Positions 52,201 through 63,500 are shown, counted from the stretch's first letter. The stretch is DNA of 64,000 nucleotides from Thunnus maccoyii (GCF_910596095.1 NC_056539.1:7142501-7206500); one strand, 5' to 3'. Notes: generated by a model not told the origin, from the sequence alone. Numbers and translations: made by a program.

Positions 52201-55200
52201 TAAATTACAGCAAGTTTCCTGCCTCAAATGTAGTCTGAAAATGACTTTGTTGGGTAGTTTAGGATGACATTGGCAACATATTTGATTAGTGGCCATGTGT
52301 TTACAGTTTGTCAGTCCAGTAAGTTCTGTGTTTATGTCTCAATGACAGAACTGTCAATAAACAGCACAGCCCACTTTAAATGATGTGTGTCCCAAGCAAA
52401 TACCTATTATGCTGCCAGACCAGTCCTCTAAAACAGATGTGCAGTAGAAATGTTTACATAAATTTACTTTGCCACAGAAGATTTATCATTAATAGCTCTA
52501 TACGTCAAAAAATAAATTGCTGAAGATTTATGGCTATTTCTTTGAATTAATAGCTGCATGAATAGGTAACTGCAATCATTTGAATTATGTCTGTCTGTCG
52601 GTCAGTTCAGCACTTCGGTCCAGACTGAAATATTCCAACAACTGGACGGATGGATTCATGTTCCTCAGAGGATGAAACCTACTGACTTGATCCCCTGACT
52701 TCTCTCTGGCACTACCATCAGGTTGATGTTTATGGGTCAGACTGAAATCTCTTCACAACTATTGGATGGATTACCGCACAATATGGTGCAGACATTCATG
52801 GTCTTTGTGAATTTTGGTGATTCTCTGACTTTTCATTTAGCACCATCATCAGGTGAAAATTTGAATTAATAAAATACTTTGGTTTATCTGTCTGACAGTT
52901 TGTTTTTCATTACCAAGAGCCTCTCAGAGCTGCTGACGTGGCTGTAGATTATTAGTCTTGTTAAGAGACAAGGGAGGTAGAATATTAAGGGCTCTAAGCA
53001 CACAAAGACAATTAATGATATCAATTCTGCAGAGCCTGTTTAATTATATGACTTCCTATCTGCTGTTTCTGATGAATACATATTTCATGCTAGGTTGTGC
53101 ATCTTCTAATCAAAATGTCATCTCAGCACACAGCGTTCCCAAGTTTGTCTCTGCTGATATTTGTCTTTGAAAAAAATGAGAGGGCATAGTGTTTTTAAAA
53201 AATAGAAAAGACTGTTCAATCATAAACCAAACAAATTACCACTGAGGACAAGCAGTAAAGATTAAATCATATCAAACACATTTCTATGGGACCATGATGA
53301 ACTTGGTTATTCTATAGAACGATGTTTGGGCTTATATGGCTGGAACAACCAGTCTAGGTCTCTCATCGGTCAACAACTGGTTGTGTGCATACTTCAGCTC
53401 TGTCCAGAGACTTTCACATTTCACAGGTCAGAGCTCTAGTGGCATGCTCCATGAACAGGGATCAGGGCAGGGATTTGGAAAAATCCAAAGCCAAATGTGG
53501 TAACCATGTAGTGCCTTTGTGTGACACAAACACGTTTACAGCCAAGGGTGGAAGGACGGCGAGAGTTATACAGGTTGGTGGCATTGTTTTTATGACAATT
53601 GCTACTGCACCTATATCATTTATATTTGTACAATTTAGAGAGGTGTTATATAAATATTAGAAACACTACAATTCAACAGCACTTCAAACTACAGCTTCCA
53701 ATGTGACCATAAATTTGTATCAACACCTCTATAAAACTGTCTCTACAAAAACTAAACACTATAACCTTCAAGAAAGTTACTGCCGATTCACTTACTTACT
53801 GCACTGAACTATAACTATAAAATCATAAACTGGCAACTGAGTGTAAATGGATTTTAGATATTTCACAAACAAAATGTTTAATAAAAAACCTATAGATTAA
53901 TTGATAATGAAAGTAATTGTTTGCTGCAGCTAAACATTAAGTTGATACATGTTTCTTACCTTCTGATATGGCATGAGGTTTGATGATGCAACATGTGCAG
54001 TCTGTATAAATTGCTGTATTAGAGGGACCGTGGCCAATTGTAGATGGGAAAAAAAATTCTAGCTCCTAATAAAGCAAACAAACAGAAAACAACACTGTGG
54101 ATAATCATTTCTGGGTATGTGGAACATGTGGCACAAGGGTACATATGAACATGCATCAAGCTATCCTTACTCTTGCTGCTGCAGCAAGTGAGTCAGAGCC
54201 ATGTCCAACATTTTTGATGCCATCTGTTCCAAACTGGGCGCGCGCACACTGCGGTGCCTCCCTCCGCGCCACAGCAGAGTCTGTGGGTCCCAGGAGTCTC
54301 CTCCAGATAGACATGGCCTCATCACCCATCAGCTCCATGGCAACCACAGGGCCCGAGGACACAAACTGCACCAGGTTACTGCAAAATGGAACAACTCTCG
54401 ATTAACACATTCATCTAAATGGAATAGCTTCTAGCAGTGGGTCAACTGCGTTAAATGTGTTTCAGATGTCACCACAATGTCATCAGGATCATCGTCACAG
54501 GATTTGTTAATGACAGCTGCTGACAACCAGAAAGCTTCTCTGCTGGAAAATCTCTCAGCAAATCATTTACACAGGCTCTCACCTGAAGAAAGGCTTTGAC
54601 TGGTGTTCTGCATAAAAGTCCGCCGCTTGGCTCCTGTAATGTAAGAAAAACATAAACTATACAGTTAATGAGTGGCCAGATTATCTCAGGTATTCAGTGT
54701 GAACTCTGTGTACAAATGTGTGAGACATTTACAGAAGTCAATGATTTTTCAGTCGTTTCTTCCCAGAGTCAATGGCAACTGTGTGGAATCGGTACTTTTT
54801 GGCGTATGATACAATTTTAGCTTCTTTGATGTTTTGGGGGAAAAAAACAATGGGTCTGAGTTGAAAGCATTTAAAATATAAATAACAACGTCTTACAAAA
54901 AGCAGTGTGTAGTCGGGGTCATATTTCAGATGTCTATGAGTTGTTAACAGCTCCACCAAATAGTGATTTTTCCCTGATTTTTGACTTTTCACATGATTTC
55001 ATTTCAATAAATGTTTATGGAGTATTTTCACATTGCTGTATTGGTACTTTTACTTAAGTAAAAGATCTGAGTACTTCTTCCACCACTGACTACTGTTTAT
55101 CCCTTAACTCTCTCCAGTGGTGTTTCTATTCAGGGCCACAGATGCCACAGAGGACACTGAGGTCATGACCGCAAGATTTGGGGGGAAATTTTGCTGTTTT

Positions 55201-58200
55201 AGAAATCTGGAGGGAGTTTACATTCCAAAGTTAAAAACGTGCACAATTTTAGGCAGATTCTTGTATTTTTAGACCCAGTATTTTTCCACCAGCGGGGGAT
55301 GTGGCAGTGTGGAAAGGGCTTTAAAATAGCAGTTACACATCCATCTTGGGAACTTTATTTTGCGGGTCCTTAATTTCCTTAATAATAATTTCCAATTTTC
55401 CTAATAATAGTTTCTGGAAAGATCTTTGTCAACTGGTACTAAATATAGAGAAAGTAAAATTTCACGTAGAATTGTGTTAGTTGTGTTAAGTTGATAAGAC
55501 GTTGATTTTCAGAGGAATTTCCTTGATAGAATTGCTTCATTTAGTTAGTAGAAAAAGTAAAATATGAAAAATCCACTTTCTTTTTTAGGGGGGTTGAGGT
55601 TGGGGGATCTGGACAAATTCATGTCCTCTTCTTTTTTTCTCAATACATGTAACAGTGTGTGACTCATAATGTTTAAATTTGACTCTTTTTAAGTCAGCAA
55701 AATAATAATAATAGAAATCACAGAAAGTATAACTGAATAGTTACCCGAATAAATGAAATATGAAAAATCCAAGGAATTAATAAATAACAGAAGAGACTAG
55801 GTTTTTGGTGTCTGGTCAACTTGTGGTGAGGGTACATTGGGGGGATCTGGTATTTCTGAATCCTGGCTACAGCCCAGAATCATATCCTTTGTATGCTTTC
55901 AAATATTTTTGCTGTATCTGAGACTGAGATTGGTTTGATAATTTAACTGCACAATGACTGAGCACCTGATAAAACTGTTGTGTAGTTAATTAAATGCCAT
56001 CCTTCTCTGCCTCTTGGCATGCCATATGCTCCTGATATGTGTGAGAGAGCAGAGCCATCCATCTGTTTATGTGAGGATACTGGCACCAAACAGCCTGTGT
56101 CTGTCTCCCTGACCAGAGTTTGTCTGATACATTTCCACAGTATGACTGGTGTTGTTATTAGACACTTGTCTGTGATGCTTTGACCTTACCATGTAAGCTT
56201 TGTCATTTTGGCTTTGGTCACAATCAGGTTGGAGGTGTATATCAATTCAAGGACATCTCCAATCTTTGTAACTGCATCTGGCTTTATCAGAGCAAGAGTT
56301 CTGGAAAAATGAAGATAGAAAATTAAACATAAATAACAGTAAACAAAAACTAAATGTGATTTATCAAGTTGCTTATTATCCAGTAAGTCAAAGCTTTCTT
56401 TGCAGTTGATCACAATAGACACAGCTATCTTATAGCAAATGCTGCTTGATAAGAGTGCAGTCACTGAAAATACATTAGATTCTAACTGAATCTTCCTTCA
56501 AATTATGATAAAAGTAAATATAGATATCTTAGCAGTTTCCAAAACATGCTAAAGTAAATCATGAAATAACACCATTAATTACACAACGTTTACCATTCTG
56601 AGGACAGAGTACAATGTGCACTTTATATTGTTTGTGAGCAATTCTGCACAAAAAAGATTTCACTCGTCTAAAAATAATCTTAAAAAAACAACAAGCTACA
56701 ATTACAGGGTTTAGTTACAAGGTGCTGTAAAGCCATGATGCATGTAACTGGAGAGGATAATGTGGGTTTATTGCACAACCTACACAATCATACCTTTCTT
56801 TTTTGCTCCCAAGCTTGTTTGCTGTGAACTGATCTCCATATTCGATCAGATTAAGCTGTCGTGAGAACACATTCACTCGATTACCAACAAACAGGTCCTC
56901 TTGATGGAGGTCATCATATTTGGTCCTTCTCAAAAATATCCGCTGGTTCTTTACATCAAACTGCAAATAAAAAGAAATACTTGTATCAAAATTAACTAGT
57001 GGTAGTTTGCAGATTTCAGTGAGACATATCACAGATAATATTATAACCTATGTTGCAAATGTAATCTTATCTTTCCATAGAAGGGTCTATTTTTCCAAAT
57101 GCTCTTACTATAGTACTTATAATCATGACAAGTACTTAAAATGCCAGCAGCAGGCTGTGCCTTTATGAGTGGATTAAGAAAGTTGAAGCAGCCAAATTTA
57201 AAGAATAATAACTGCAGCATTGCTCACCATTTCCACTGAGCCATCTTTGGGGTAGTAGAACAGTTGGTAGCGCCGTTGGAGAGCTGCAGTGGGGTCATAC
57301 CACTCAGTAAGAAAGGCGTAGCGATCCTCCTGATAAAGTAAAGAAGGAGATCAAATCAGAGTAATGAAGGGGACAGAATAACTAGAAATACAAGCTTTTA
57401 TAAAATCATGGGGAATATTATAATGTTGCTTGAAACCAGGAGAGTATAATACTGTAACAAACAATTTTAGATTTTATGTCAAATATATTTGTAGAGGCCT
57501 TAGCTATAGATCCAAATAGTTTCACAAAAATTCTAAATGAGAACAAGGAATTACTGATTAGTATGAGTCCTAATAATTGAAGGTTAAGTAATATTTTTGT
57601 CCATGTCTACAGCTCCATATTTGTTGCAGTACACGTCTCAGTCCTTTAAGTTTGTAAAAGAACAATATCAGCAGTTTTGCATGTTGTAGCCCATTTACTA
57701 CAGCTCACATGTGCTTTATATTACTGTTAACATTTTTCAATGCATGCTTTAGTGTGTCAGATTTTTAAATGGGTTTTTCAACGTTCTTCTGCATCATTGT
57801 TTTGGCAAAAAATCAGCTTGCAGAGACTTAAACCATGCTTGAGTTAGGTAATGAAATACAGTGAATGAAAAGTCATTTATTTTGCAAAGTAATGCAATGC
57901 AGACACTTCATATCTTTCACTTGCACAACCATGCAATAATAATGTAATTTATATAAGTTAAAGTTTCACATCCCTGGAAATTGTTTTAATTCATCACAAA
58001 CCACTAGTATAGTCTTTGAAATAGCTGTGATTAGGTACATACAGACTGGTAGGTAGGGAGCAAGAGTAAAGTAAGCATACTTTATCATCTTACATCAAAA
58101 CATGAGTGATGATGAGACCTGATTCTATGCATCTTGTCAACCAAAAAAGGATTAAAGCCACCAGGGTTTAAAAAGTAGTGAAAACTAAAACAAAATTCAA

Positions 58201-59258
58201 ATGAATGACATAAATTAATTTGTCAATTTAGTTCAGACTTAAGCTGAGTTTGCTGAAGAGGCAGCTCATTTATTTGCACTCATAGCAACAGGGGCCTGTG
58301 TTTGGCTCCAAGCACTTTCTGTGCAGACGGTCACCATGGGAGCGCTCATCTCCTCCACACAGACCAAAGTCATTCATGCCAGGTGAATGGAAGACTTTAT
58401 CTTGACCCTAGTGAGTGTGTGTATGCTTTCTTGTCTTCTGTCCGCTGTTAACTTGAAGAAGCTCCAGCATCTGTGACTGACTGAGTAACGTTAGGCACAA
58501 AATATAAACAACCTCTCTCTTTTGCTTTACACTGAAATTATGTTACCAAACAAATTATCAGGGACTGAGCTGTTTTGCATTTAGCAATCTATTTTACTAC
58601 AGCAACCTACTGCTACTTTTTATTAACAAGCTTTTAAAGTTATTTAACAAGCTGGTAAACGTGGTTTCCTTCACACTAAGTTACAACTCAAGATGTATTG
58701 ACTATCTAACCCAGACTGTAACTCTCATGATGCTAATACATGTGAGGTACAAACTGAGGCTATTTACCACCCAACTTAGCTTAACATACGACGCAAAACA
58801 AGGACATAAATGTTACAACAGTGTTAATAAAACTCATTGTACTGGTGAATGTCGTCACCGGAAAGCTAGCATGTGAACATAGAAACTACAGACACTGCAA
58901 CGATAAATGATCAGGTACTAACGTTATGTTAGCAGTAGCTTTAGCTAGTCAATGCCTACCCACTGGACAATAACTAGGAAGTTAAAATACCGCCAAAAAT
59001 TTTTAAAGCTATCTTGAAATAGTTACTACTTTATTTTGGCTTCTCCAAAATGCCAACATTATTAAAATCATTTAATTCAGCCTGACGTTGTTGGTTAACG
59101 TTAACGGTAACAGCATGTCTGTAACGTTAACTGTTATGCTAGTGTTTGCTATGCTTACGTTAGCAAACAGTTATCCGTTTGGTCCGTTAAACTTACTAAT
59201 ATTGTGTTCGTATCATTGTTATTACACAGGGAAATTTTTAACTTACCATTTTTGACAT
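40287..59258 (-). CDS. nme7: NME7: DM10 domain and twin nucleoside diphosphate kinase domains, 12 coding exons
   Basis: Minus-strand exons: 59247-59258, 57228-57329, 56794-56960, 56190-56300, 54583-54633, 54171-54378, 53960-54065, 49115-49179, 48399-48467, 47922-48023, 40903-41010 and 40287-40319; 1134 nt, 377 aa (human 376). All introns are GT-AG in phase. Residues about 4-92 form the DM10 domain ([27 protein letters not shown]). Two NDK domains follow: domain A starts at TLALIKPDA and has His207 in NVGHGSDS; domain B starts at CCIIKPHA and has His356 in [11 protein letters not shown]. Both keep the Lys of the KP motif and the phospho-accepting His. In vertebrates NME7 is tied to the gamma-tubulin ring complex and to ciliary microtubules; that role is from family knowledge. 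The first exon codes only MSKM. The gene is convergent with atp1b1 and divergent from the methyltransferase. Confidence 0.96.
41011..47921 (-). other. nme7 intron 10 (6.9 kb)
   Basis: No exon or gene recognised. A CpG-bearing block at 43215-43385 stands out from the AT-rich background. Short repeats include an ATA-rich run (43412-43432) and a short CA run (46976-46985). Frames such as 44546-44905 and 46826-47164 have no recognisable family. Confidence 0.5.
48024..49114 (-). other. nme7 introns 8 and 9
   Basis: Apart from exon 9 (48399-48467), no feature is recognised. Confidence 0.5.
50865..51112 (-). mobile_element. L2/Rex-type LINE fragment, C-terminal part of the RT protein
   Basis: Read on the minus strand this gives a conserved LINE C-terminal signature: [47 protein letters not shown]. 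It is one piece of a fish LINE of the L2/Rex group; the exact clade is from memory. It ends in frameshifts and belongs with the fragment at 51640-52085. Confidence 0.75.
51113..51639. repeat. Sequence separating the two LINE fragments
   Basis: Replaces the catalytic middle of the LINE. 'gaccagggtccagacgcataa', 'gtgtgtatgcaaaaagccag' and 'tacgcattcttttcgtcag' look like part of a common fish repeat with many TACGCA words. No protein or termini verified. Confidence 0.4.
51640..52085 (-). mobile_element. L2/Rex-type LINE fragment, N-terminal part of the RT domain
   Basis: On the minus strand: [21 protein letters not shown], a stop, then [47 protein letters not shown] and LDPLQFAYH. These are the fingers-domain motifs of the reverse transcriptase. 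Similarity stops at FAYH, before the catalytic FADD box. A stop and substitutions show it is inactive. Confidence 0.8.
52600..52860 (+). repeat. Two diverged units of a teleost repeat
   Basis: Unit 1 begins 'cggtccagactgaaatattc' (52616) and unit 2 'gggtcagactgaaatctctt' (52735). Each continues with a 'caactattggatggatt'-like block, 'attcatg', and 'ctgacttttc...agcaccatcatcagg'. Similarity between the units can be seen directly. It is a common fish repeat by recollection. Confidence 0.65.
54634..56189 (-). other. nme7 intron 4
   Basis: Contains the end of a repeat family at 55011-55088 (listed separately). No exon recognised; the minus-strand frame at 54738-54992 has no known relatives. Confidence 0.5.
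55011..55088 (+). repeat. 3' end of a teleost repeat (same family as 62717-63105)
   Basis: 'ggagtattttcacattgctg', 'tattggtacttttacttaag' and 'taaaagatctgagtacttct' with 'ccaccactg' match the end of the larger copy at 62717-63105 ('ggaatatttttacattgtgg', 'aaaggatctgagtgcttttt'). Confidence 0.7.
57330..59246 (-). other. nme7 intron 1
   Basis: Intron of 1.9 kb, GTAAGT donor and TATCAG acceptor. Two items stand out and are discussed under findings: a Cys-rich exon-like frame at 58270-58407 and several AACGTTA words toward the promoter. No established gene. Confidence 0.5.
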
Positions 59259-59945
59259 ATTAACAAAGTCTACATGTCCCAAAGCTGTTTTCAGTTAGCA
59301 AACGTTAGCTCTCCCGGGCTATGCTTCGTTTCTATAGTAACTGTGGTGACAAGCCGAGATGCGTTCAAAGAACAATGTACGTGGAAATTGTTGTTTTTGC
59401 TATAGAAAGAAAATGAACCGTAACCACTTCAGCCTTTACCAGTGAAGCAAAATGTAACTAGAAATATACAACATAAAGTACAATAGGCAACCTATACACG
59501 TCAGACGCACCACGCAATTAGTTTAACTTACATAAGTGAATATGAATATGGTTTGTGAGTAGGGAAAATGACATACATAACATGATGCTGTTGGCTTTGT
59601 TCAAGTGGTAATTTTACATCAGGACAGAAAATCACAAGAACAGACTGATTCATGAGTTGGGCTTCATTTATTTATAACTCAACACATCCACTGACTCTAC
59701 CTCATTGCACCGTTATTGTGTCATGCGCCATCTAGTGGTGTTGCAGAGGTCTGAATCATCCCAATTTTTACAGTTTCGAGCGGCAGTGAACACAACGTTT
59801 GAACCTTCTCTTTTACCCGGAACAACAACAAACAACAGTCTGAAAAGTAACATGAAGTATTGCAATAGCGTGTTTAATGTAAACACCCGTATCTCCAAGA
59901 CTGTAGGGGTTTAATGCAGATAGTAGTGGCTTCTGTTGTTTCTCA
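59259..59945. promoter_or_regulatory. Divergent promoter interval between nme7 and the methyltransferase
   Basis: The ATGs of nme7 (minus) and the methyltransferase (plus) are 688 bp apart and point away from each other, suggesting a shared regulatory interval. No clear TATA box is seen for either. An X-box lies on the nme7 side. Confidence 0.6.
59328..59341. promoter_or_regulatory. nme7: Candidate RFX X-box for nme7
   Basis: GTTTCTATAGTAAC fits the relaxed X-box consensus RYYNYY-N(1-3)-RRNRAC with a 2-nt spacer and is imperfectly palindromic. It lies 70 bp upstream of the nme7 ATG, a typical position in promoters of ciliary genes. Confidence 0.5.
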
Positions 59946-62900
59946 ATGTGTTCCTCTGCTCGTCTACGACATTACATGAATGATAATGGACCTTTGATAT
60001 TGGATGGTGGACTCGCAACTGAACTGGAGGCGCAAGGAGCCAAATTACAGGTAAAAAAATTAATGAAGTTTACATGGCATAGCTTCGACATTACCTCCAA
60101 CTGTTAATTACGTGTATTCTTTCCGTTAAGACAGGGATAACTGCAACTTTTGTGAGTCAAATGTAGCACTTACTCAACCTGGACTTCAGCTGGTGTTCCC
60201 ATTACAGTCTAGTATATGATTGAAGTCTTTACTCTTATTTCATTTTATTCTATTTTAATTTTTGGTGGGAAGTGCTTCTATGAAAAACACTGAAGCTGCT
60301 GCTTTAGACTTATTGACCATTTGATTGTTCTCATCTTACCTTGGGTTACAAGATATCACATTGGTAATTAAACAGTTGCACACAAGAAAAACGGAGTCAT
60401 TTTAATCCTGAAGGGTTTGACACTCTGCAGGGCTAAGAGCTGTGTTTCCATGGTAACATTGACAACTGTTAACAACTGACAAACAAGGAAACCTAAATTT
60501 GTGGTTTGATAATAACATTGTGGAGTGAGCAATGATAAGGGAAGAAGGAGATTCATGCTTTTGCAGTTGAAAGTTGATGTAATTGTTAAAAGATTGAAGC
60601 CTGCCTCAATAAATCCACTAGGTGGAGCCATTGGTCCTGTGCTCACAATCCATCTAACTAGCTTCCTTTTATTCTTGTCAGGGCCTCCTTATGTAACAAC
60701 TATATACCAGTTTAATTTTATGTTAATATTTTTGGACATAAGTGCACAAAAACATAAAATAAATACTGATGTCTGAGTTTGTGTGTCTCACATACAAAGG
60801 GAGATCCTTTGTGGAGCGCCAGGCTTTTGCACACTAATCCCCAGTTCATAAGAGATGCTCATTACAGGTATGTCCATGCAATATATTGAATGTGAAAGCA
60901 AATAAATGATTAACAACTGTATTTATTTTTTTTCAGCATAGTTCATAGATGTGATCTATCAACAGGTTTCTCCTTAGTGGTGCTGATGTTATCACAACAG
61001 CCACATACCAGGCAAGCATTACAGGATTCATCAATTACCTGGACGTGAGCTCAGAATGCGCCAGAGAGCTGCTGATGTCTGGAGTTCATTTGGCCAAAGA
61101 GACGGTGGAGAGATTTGTCTCTGACAATAATTCAACAGGTAGAGTAACAATCCAATGTGCATACAGAACTATAAGGGATTTTTTTTAAGCTGAGTAGTCA
61201 CTGTGTCTCTGTAAACTATGATGCAGTTCTATTGTGTTGTTTGTTAATCTCTTAAGGGCAAAGATATCCCCTGGTGGCAGGCTCTGTTGGACCATATGGG
61301 GCCTTTCTGCACAATGGCTCAGAGTACACTGGGGCTTATCCAGAGGAGATGAGTATTGAGGTGAGTGGCTCTCAGCATGCTCAAACTGGTTACATAAAAA
61401 GTTATTTTGTATGCCGTGTGATGATAACAACATGGTTTTTCTCCTGCTACTCATCAGACTGTTGACCTAGGTCTTGACTTATTTGTTAGAGTCAATTGAT
61501 AATCAATGTCTTTTCTTTTTGTCTGCTCCAAGGAGCTTAAAATTTGGCATCGGCCACAGGTCGACTGCTTAGCAGCAGCCGGAGCTGATCTCATTGCTTT
61601 TGAGACAGTCCCAAATATCAAAGAGGCGGAGGCTCTGGTGGAGCTGCTCAGAGAATTCCCAAACTCTAAAGCCTGGCTCTCCTTCTCTTGCAAGGTAACC
61701 ACTGCTAATGAACAGAAAAAATAGTGTCAAAAAATAGCAGTAAGTGTCAATCCATTAGCGTATGAAAATAACTCACTTTTTGTACAAAAACACTATCAGG
61801 ATGGGAAGTGTATATCAGACGGCAGCTTGTTCACAGATGCAGTCCAGATTGCTAATAGATCCAAGCAGCTGGTGGCTGTAGGAGTCAACTGCTGTCCTCC
61901 AGCGCTGGTGGAGCCGCTGCTGGACTCTGCCAGGTCACTGCTGAGCCCAGACATGTGCTGGGTGGTCTACCCCAACAGTGGAGAGGAGTGGGACACTGAG
62001 CGGGGGTGAGTCTATAGTCAGGGAGTTTTAATAAGAAGGTCACAGCTTCAAGAGCCACTGTTTTCATCAGCAGATGTGACATGTCAAACACAGGAACAAC
62101 ATACTTTCACCATGCAAACCACAGCCAAAAAACCTGATTCAACTTACCTGCTGTTGTTCAGAGGTGTTGCTGTTAAGAGAAGTAAAATTTTTAATTACTG
62201 TATTTTAATGCACATGGACAGATTGTGAGAAAATTTTGCTTTTACAGACACTTTGGTTCCTGAATTTAAGTATTTTCTTCCTCTTGGAGATGAAGAGAGT
62301 ATAAATCTTTCTAAAAGGTTTCTGCCACAACAGATCTACACTTACAGAACTCTCCACAGATGTCACATGAAATACTGTCGCATATTATACCATGTGTATT
62401 AAACCATCAAAAGAAACCTGTGATGCATGATATGTTTTCTTACAACAGAGCTATTCTGCTGTCAGACGTCTTTTGATTACTTTTTAACTTACTCAAGTAC
62501 TCACTGTGCAGCTGTATTATGGGGGAAAAGTATATTAGAAATAAATATCAGATCAGACTCATTATCAAAAGATACTTAAAGGATCAGGAGCAAAACATGA
62601 TTCCGACATTCCTGCTTTTTGACATTCAGTAATTCATCCATGGATGTACAAACAACTTTTAAAATATGTAAACTTGAATGTAGTCTTTTCTGATTAGCAT
62701 ATACGTATCTGACTCTCAGTGATGGAAAGTACATTTGATCAAATCCTCCACTTAAGTACAATTTGAGGCACTTTTTGTGTTTTTCTATTTCATATTACTT
62801 TTTACTCCTAGTCACTACAGTTATTCAACAACTTTAGTTCCAAGTTATTTTGTGGATTAAGGTTTTAAAACCGAAACAAATGAGCTGCAGCCCATTAAAA

Positions 62901-63379
62901 AGCTGCTTCCAAATGAATGCATTAATAATAATGATAAAATGAAATCAAATCTCTAACACTACTTTTACCTTTCATACTTTAAGTACATTTACTGATAGTA
63001 GTGTTGTTTTGCTTTTGAATGCAGGACTTAAACTCGTCATGGAATATTTTTACATTGTGGTATTACTACTGAAAAAGGATCTGAGTGCTTTTTCCAACTC
63101 TGCTGACTCTTTCATGTTCTCCTTTCTTACAAAGGTGGCAAACATCAGAGATAACATCAGTATCAATACCTGAACTGAGTCATACATGGATGAAGCAAGG
63201 CGCTGCTTTGATAGGTAAACTGTTTTCTAATCTGTTCATATTTTCTGTATCTTCTGTATTTTCTCTGATGAGTCTCTCTTTGTCCATTAGGGGGTTGCTG
63301 CCGTGTTGGTCCCGCTCAAATAGCAGAGTTAAAACATCAGTTAAAAGGAAGCTGCACATCTCCAGCCTCTGCAGTGTGA
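59946..63379 (+). CDS. Homocysteine S-methyltransferase, MmuM/YbgG-like, 8 coding exons
   Basis: Exons 59946-60050, 60800-60867, 60966-61138, 61257-61360, 61533-61694, 61800-62005, 63135-63214 and 63291-63379; 987 nt, 328 aa, phases consistent. The family moves a methyl group from S-methylmethionine or SAM to homocysteine, giving methionine, in the cytosol. N-terminal [18 protein letters not shown], then [62 protein letters not shown] and C-terminal [12 protein letters not shown] follow the bacterial MmuM protein (310 aa) closely. The zinc-binding cysteines are present: C235 in VGVNCC and C302-C303 in GGCC. Two in-frame ATGs (59946 and 59976) both have a T at -3; the second gives 318 aa, closer to family length. 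It lacks the BHMT C-terminal extension. Four of seven acceptors are AAG. Its placement next to nme7 gives no functional clue. Confidence 0.92.
60051..60799 (+). other. Methyltransferase intron 1
   Basis: GTAAAA donor, ACAAAG acceptor. No repeat or exon recognised; overlapping frames near 60368-60776 are chance openings. Confidence 0.5.
62006..63134 (+). other. Methyltransferase intron 6
   Basis: Intron of 1.1 kb between the exons ending TERG and starting WQTSE, about a third of it filled by a teleost repeat. No exon inside. Confidence 0.6.
62717..63105 (+). repeat. Teleost interspersed repeat (near-complete copy)
   Basis: Begins 'cagtgatggaaagtacattt' and 'cacttaagtacaatttgagg', passes 'ttactttttactcctagtca', 'gaatgcaggacttaaactcg', and ends 'ggatctgagtgctttttcca'. 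The partial copy at 55011-55088 confirms that it is repeated. Confidence 0.7.
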
Positions 63380-63500
63380 CTGAACTGAAGATGAGAATTA
63401 AAGCTGTCTGGATAAAAGCAAAACTAGAAAAGAAATGATCATTGCTGTAAAGAAAATAATGTCTGTTCCAGGAGTTTATAAAAATCTTAATTTATTGGAA

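Larger units (their letters stand above)
49180..53959 (-). other. nme7 intron 7 (4.8 kb) with LINE and repeat debris
   Basis: Holds the two parts of a broken LINE and a teleost repeat, listed separately. The rest (49180-50840, 52090-52600, 52860-53950) shows no exon or gene. Confidence 0.55.

Noticed and set aside
54097..54434. Plus-strand frames over nme7 exon 6
   Set aside because: Antisense shadows; the minus strand encodes the NDK-A motif NVGHGSDS with correct splice sites.
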